From Glutamicibacter sp. JC586 (GTDB lineage: Bacteria > Actinomycetota > Actinomycetes > Actinomycetales > Micrococcaceae), in contig NZ_VHIN01000010.1 in assembly GCF_009805585.1 (NCBI RefSeq), positions 372,001-436,000 on the forward strand: DNA of 64,000 nt, given 5' to 3'. Positions 61,692-64,000 of the stretch are shown here, in pieces. The stretch's first letter is position 1. Every line of letters starts with the position of its first letter. The notes under the pieces were generated by a model, which was not told where the DNA came from, did no database searches, and worked only from the letters and a program-made list of their open reading frames with translations. The position numbers were made by a program, and so were the translations under genes.

Positions 61692-62798
61692 ATGGCAAAT
61701 TTCCCAGCACGTCGCACCCGCACCACCCGCATGCTTGCAGCAGGCGCAGTTTTGGGCTTAGCAGCCCTCTCCCTCTCGGCCTGCTCGGGTTCTGACTCCG
61801 CTGAAGCTTCGGCAGACGGAAAAGTCGGCGTCTCGCTGATCGTGAAGACCACCACCAACCCCTTCTTCGTTTCCATGCAAGACGGTGCCAAAAAGGCAGC
61901 AGAAACCGACGGCGTGGACCTGAAGCTGGCCGCAGGAAAGTCAGATGGCGACGAGGCCACCCAGATCCAGGCAATCGAAAACGCCATCTCGGACGGCGAC
62001 AAGGGAATCCTCATCACCCCTAACGGCCCATCGGTTGTCGACGCCCTGAAGAAGGCCCGCGACGCAGGTCTGTACGTCATCGCGCTGGATACCCCACCAG
62101 ACCCTGCCGACGCAGCGGATATCACCTTCGCCACCGACAACTTCGCCGCCGGCGAGCAAATCGGCCAGTGGACCGCCGCCAAACTTGAAGGCAAAAAGGC
62201 AGTCATCGGCCTGGTTGACCTCTTCGACGACAAGCTGGTTTCCGTGGACTACACCCGCGACCAAGGCTTCCTCAAGGGCATGGGTATCGATACCGCCGAT
62301 GAAAAGAAGAACGGCGACGAAGCCAAATCCGGCAAGTACACCGGCGGCAAGGGCGGCGACTACGAAATCGCTGGCAACCAGGCATCCCAAGGCGCCGAAG
62401 ACGGCGGACGCACCGCGATGGAAACCTTGCTGGCCGCCAACCCAGATATCAACGTGGTGTACACCATCAACGAACCAGCTGCAGCCGGTGCATACGAGGC
62501 ACTAAAGTCCGCAGGCAAGGACAAGGACACCCTCGTGGTCTCCATCGATGGTGGTTGCTCCGGTGTCTCCAACGTGGAGAAGGGCATCATCGATGCCACC
62601 GCACAGCAGTACCCAGTAAAGATGGCCGAAATGGGCGTGAAAGCCATTTCAGATATGGCCAAGACCGGCGAAAAGCCAGAGACCAGTGAAGGTCTGGACT
62701 TCTTCAACACCGGTAGCAAGCTGGTCACCGAAGAAAAGGTCAGCGGTGTTGAAAGCATCGACGCTGCCGAGGCCGGCAAGATCTGCTGGGGCAAGTAA
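61692..62798 (+). CDS. Sugar ABC transporter substrate-binding lipoprotein (RbsB/FrcB-like)
   Basis: A 368-aa binding protein with lipobox LSLSAC at Cys31 and the Peripla_BP_4 fold: KVGVSLIVKTTTNPFFVSMQ, DATAQQYPVKMAEMGVKAI. An extra loop (residues about 200-240, with KYTGGKGGDYEI) precedes the hinge return. AAGGAG precedes the ATG. Fructose is the likely ligand because the levanase and shared LacI site are linked (inference). Confidence 0.88.
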   Translation: MANFPARRTRTTRMLAAGAVLGLAALSLSACSGSDSAEASADGKVGVSLIVKTTTNPFFVSMQDGAKKAAETDGVDLKLAAGKSDGDEATQIQAIENAISDGDKGILITPNGPSVVDALKKARDAGLYVIALDTPPDPADAADITFATDNFAAGEQIGQWTAAKLEGKKAVIGLVDLFDDKLVSVDYTRDQGFLKGMGIDTADEKKNGDEAKSGKYTGGKGGDYEIAGNQASQGAEDGGRTAMETLLAANPDINVVYTINEPAAAGAYEALKSAGKDKDTLVVSIDGGCSGVSNVEKGIIDATAQQYPVKMAEMGVKAISDMAKTGEKPETSEGLDFFNTGSKLVTEEKVSGVESIDAAEAGKICWGK

Positions 62799-62843
62799 CC
62801 CCATCAATCCCTCGACATTCATCAACGAAGATCAGGATTTATC

Positions 62844-63890
62844 GTGACTCAGCAAAAAATCGCCAGCCCTCCGAGCAGTAAGAAGGGTGATCTGGCAGAA
62901 GAATTCCTTGACCGCCAAACCACGCTCGGAAAAGTACGCCAAGCCCTACACCGTTATCCTGCCCTGAGCCCAGCACTGGTACTGCTTGTCTCGGTGATTG
63001 TTTTCGGGCTTCTGAACGAACGCTTCCTGCGTGTAGAAAACCTGTCATTGATCACCCAGCAGGTTTCGGTGGTGGGCACCATCGCCATCGCCCAGACCCT
63101 GGTGATTCTCACCGCCGGCATTGATCTCTCGGTGGGCGCGGGCATGATCCTGGCCTCGATGGTGATGGCGCAGCTGGCAGTGGACAACGGTATTTCCGGT
63201 GTGATCGCTTTGTTCGTTGGCTTGCTCACTGGTCTGGCGACCGGTGCCATCAACGGCTTCTTGGTCACCAAGTTCAAGCTCCCTCCGTTTATTGTCACCC
63301 TGGGAACACTGAACGTCTTTGTGGCGCTGACCTTGCTCTACTCCAACGGCGCCACCGTTCGCGGTAGCGATATGCCAGACCTACTGACCTGGACTGGTCA
63401 TACCTTCCCAATCGGTTCGGTGCGCATCTCCACCGGCGTCATCGTGATGATCCTGCTCTACTTGGTCATTGCCTACATCTTGGGCAAAACCGCATGGGGT
63501 CGCCATGTATACGCGGTAGGCGACGACAAGGAAGCTGCCCGTCTGGCGGGTATTCCGGTGAACAAGGTACTCATGAGCGTTTACCTTGCAGCCGGATCCG
63601 TGCTGGCGATCTGCGCCTGGTTGCAGATTGGTCGTACCAATTCCGCTAGCCCTAACGCTGGCTTGGATTTGAACCTTGACTCAATCACGGCAGTGGTTAT
63701 CGGCGGCACCAGCCTGTTTGGTGGTCGCGGTTCGGTTTGGGGCACGCTGCTGGGTGCATTGATCGTCGGCGTCTTCCGTAATGGTCTGTCGTTAGCTGGC
63801 CTGGATGTGCTGTACCAAACCCTGGCCGTAGGTATCTTGATCATCGTTGCTGTGTCCGTGGACCAGTGGATTCGAAAGGCGAAGTCATGA
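62844..63890 (+). CDS. Sugar ABC transporter permease (RbsC/FrcC-like)
   Basis: A 348-aa permease with 8-10 predicted helices, GTG start. It carries GIDLSVGAGMILASMVMAQ and GGTSLFGGRGSVWGTLLGAL, the EAA-equivalent of the CUT2 class. The stop overlaps the ATPase start (ATGA). Confidence 0.88.
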   Translation: MTQQKIASPPSSKKGDLAEEFLDRQTTLGKVRQALHRYPALSPALVLLVSVIVFGLLNERFLRVENLSLITQQVSVVGTIAIAQTLVILTAGIDLSVGAGMILASMVMAQLAVDNGISGVIALFVGLLTGLATGAINGFLVTKFKLPPFIVTLGTLNVFVALTLLYSNGATVRGSDMPDLLTWTGHTFPIGSVRISTGVIVMILLYLVIAYILGKTAWGRHVYAVGDDKEAARLAGIPVNKVLMSVYLAAGSVLAICAWLQIGRTNSASPNAGLDLNLDSITAVVIGGTSLFGGRGSVWGTLLGALIVGVFRNGLSLAGLDVLYQTLAVGILIIVAVSVDQWIRKAKS

Positions 63891-64000
63891 CCATGACTGA
63901 ATCAATTACTCCTGAAGTAACAACTCGTGAACCGATCCTACGTGCCCGCAACTTGGTCAAGACCTTTGGCCGCGTGGTCGGCTTGGACGGGGTGAGCCTG
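63887..64000 (+). CDS. Sugar ABC transporter ATPase, 3' end cut by window edge
   Basis: The first 38 codons of a CUT2-type ATPase: EPILRARNLVKTFGRVVGLD followed by GVSL. The Walker A is beyond the edge. The tight overlap with the permease gene and the family order (binding protein, permease, ATPase) support the call. A second ATG 6 bp in may be the true start. Confidence 0.8.
   Translation, partial: MTMTESITPEVTTREPILRARNLVKTFGRVVGLDGVSL

Overview
The window looks like chromosomal DNA from a moderately high-GC actinobacterium, most likely Micrococcaceae (Arthrobacter, Glutamicibacter or Paeniglutamicibacter type). The basis is gene content: a heterotetrameric sarcosine oxidase operon, GH32 levanase, HemD fused to a winged helix, DUF6328 and MpaB-type proteins, an ISL3 remnant and codon style. 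No phage, plasmid or CRISPR genes are seen. It is a catabolic and accessory region with many regulator-plus-operon modules.

Layout. 1-7.9 kb: two paralogous alpha/beta hydrolases around an MDR reductase, an EthD-type protein, then a TetR regulator divergent from an old yellow enzyme, an SDR, a subtilisin-like protease without signal peptide, and a small I9-like protein. 7.9-22.4 kb: an apparently complete creatinine-to-glycine locus. It holds soxBDAG (minus strand) with a divergent GntR regulator, a PucR regulator divergent from an NCS1 permease, a yeast-type cytosine (or creatinine) deaminase, creatininase, creatinase, an MHS-type symporter, an IclR regulator and a cupin. Inferred chemistry: creatinine to creatine, to sarcosine plus urea, to glycine plus a C1 unit.

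22.9-35.3 kb: tRNA-Ala(GGC), then mostly single housekeeping or exporter genes: VOC protein, MFS, EEP phosphodiesterase, AlkB, cobA-hemD, PfkB kinase with an IclR regulator, two EamA exporters each divergent from its own LysR or MarR regulator across a palindromic operator, and an S66 peptidase. 35.5-37.8 kb: an anomalous patch with an unrecognised secreted four-cysteine protein, an unrecognised cytoplasmic partner, a deleted ISL3-family element with intact ends, and a nucleoside kinase-like gene.

37.9-46.6 kb: a sugar locus on the minus strand with two TIM-barrel isomerase/epimerases, two Gfo/Idh/MocA dehydrogenases and a MalEFG-type ABC importer, divergent from a ROK repressor. The paired enzymes suggest 3-keto-sugar chemistry. 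46.7-52.4 kb: urocanase and histidine ammonia-lyase, separated by a glycine/asparagine/serine-rich repeat protein, Dps and a small membrane protein. 52.5-57.3 kb: panD, a short UvrA-like ATPase, and small conserved or hypothetical proteins. 57.4-64 kb: a fructan locus with a secreted levanase with a duplicated insert, a LacI repressor and an RbsB/FrcB-type ABC importer, with one shared 12-bp operator motif found at three promoters. The first and last genes are cut by the window edges.
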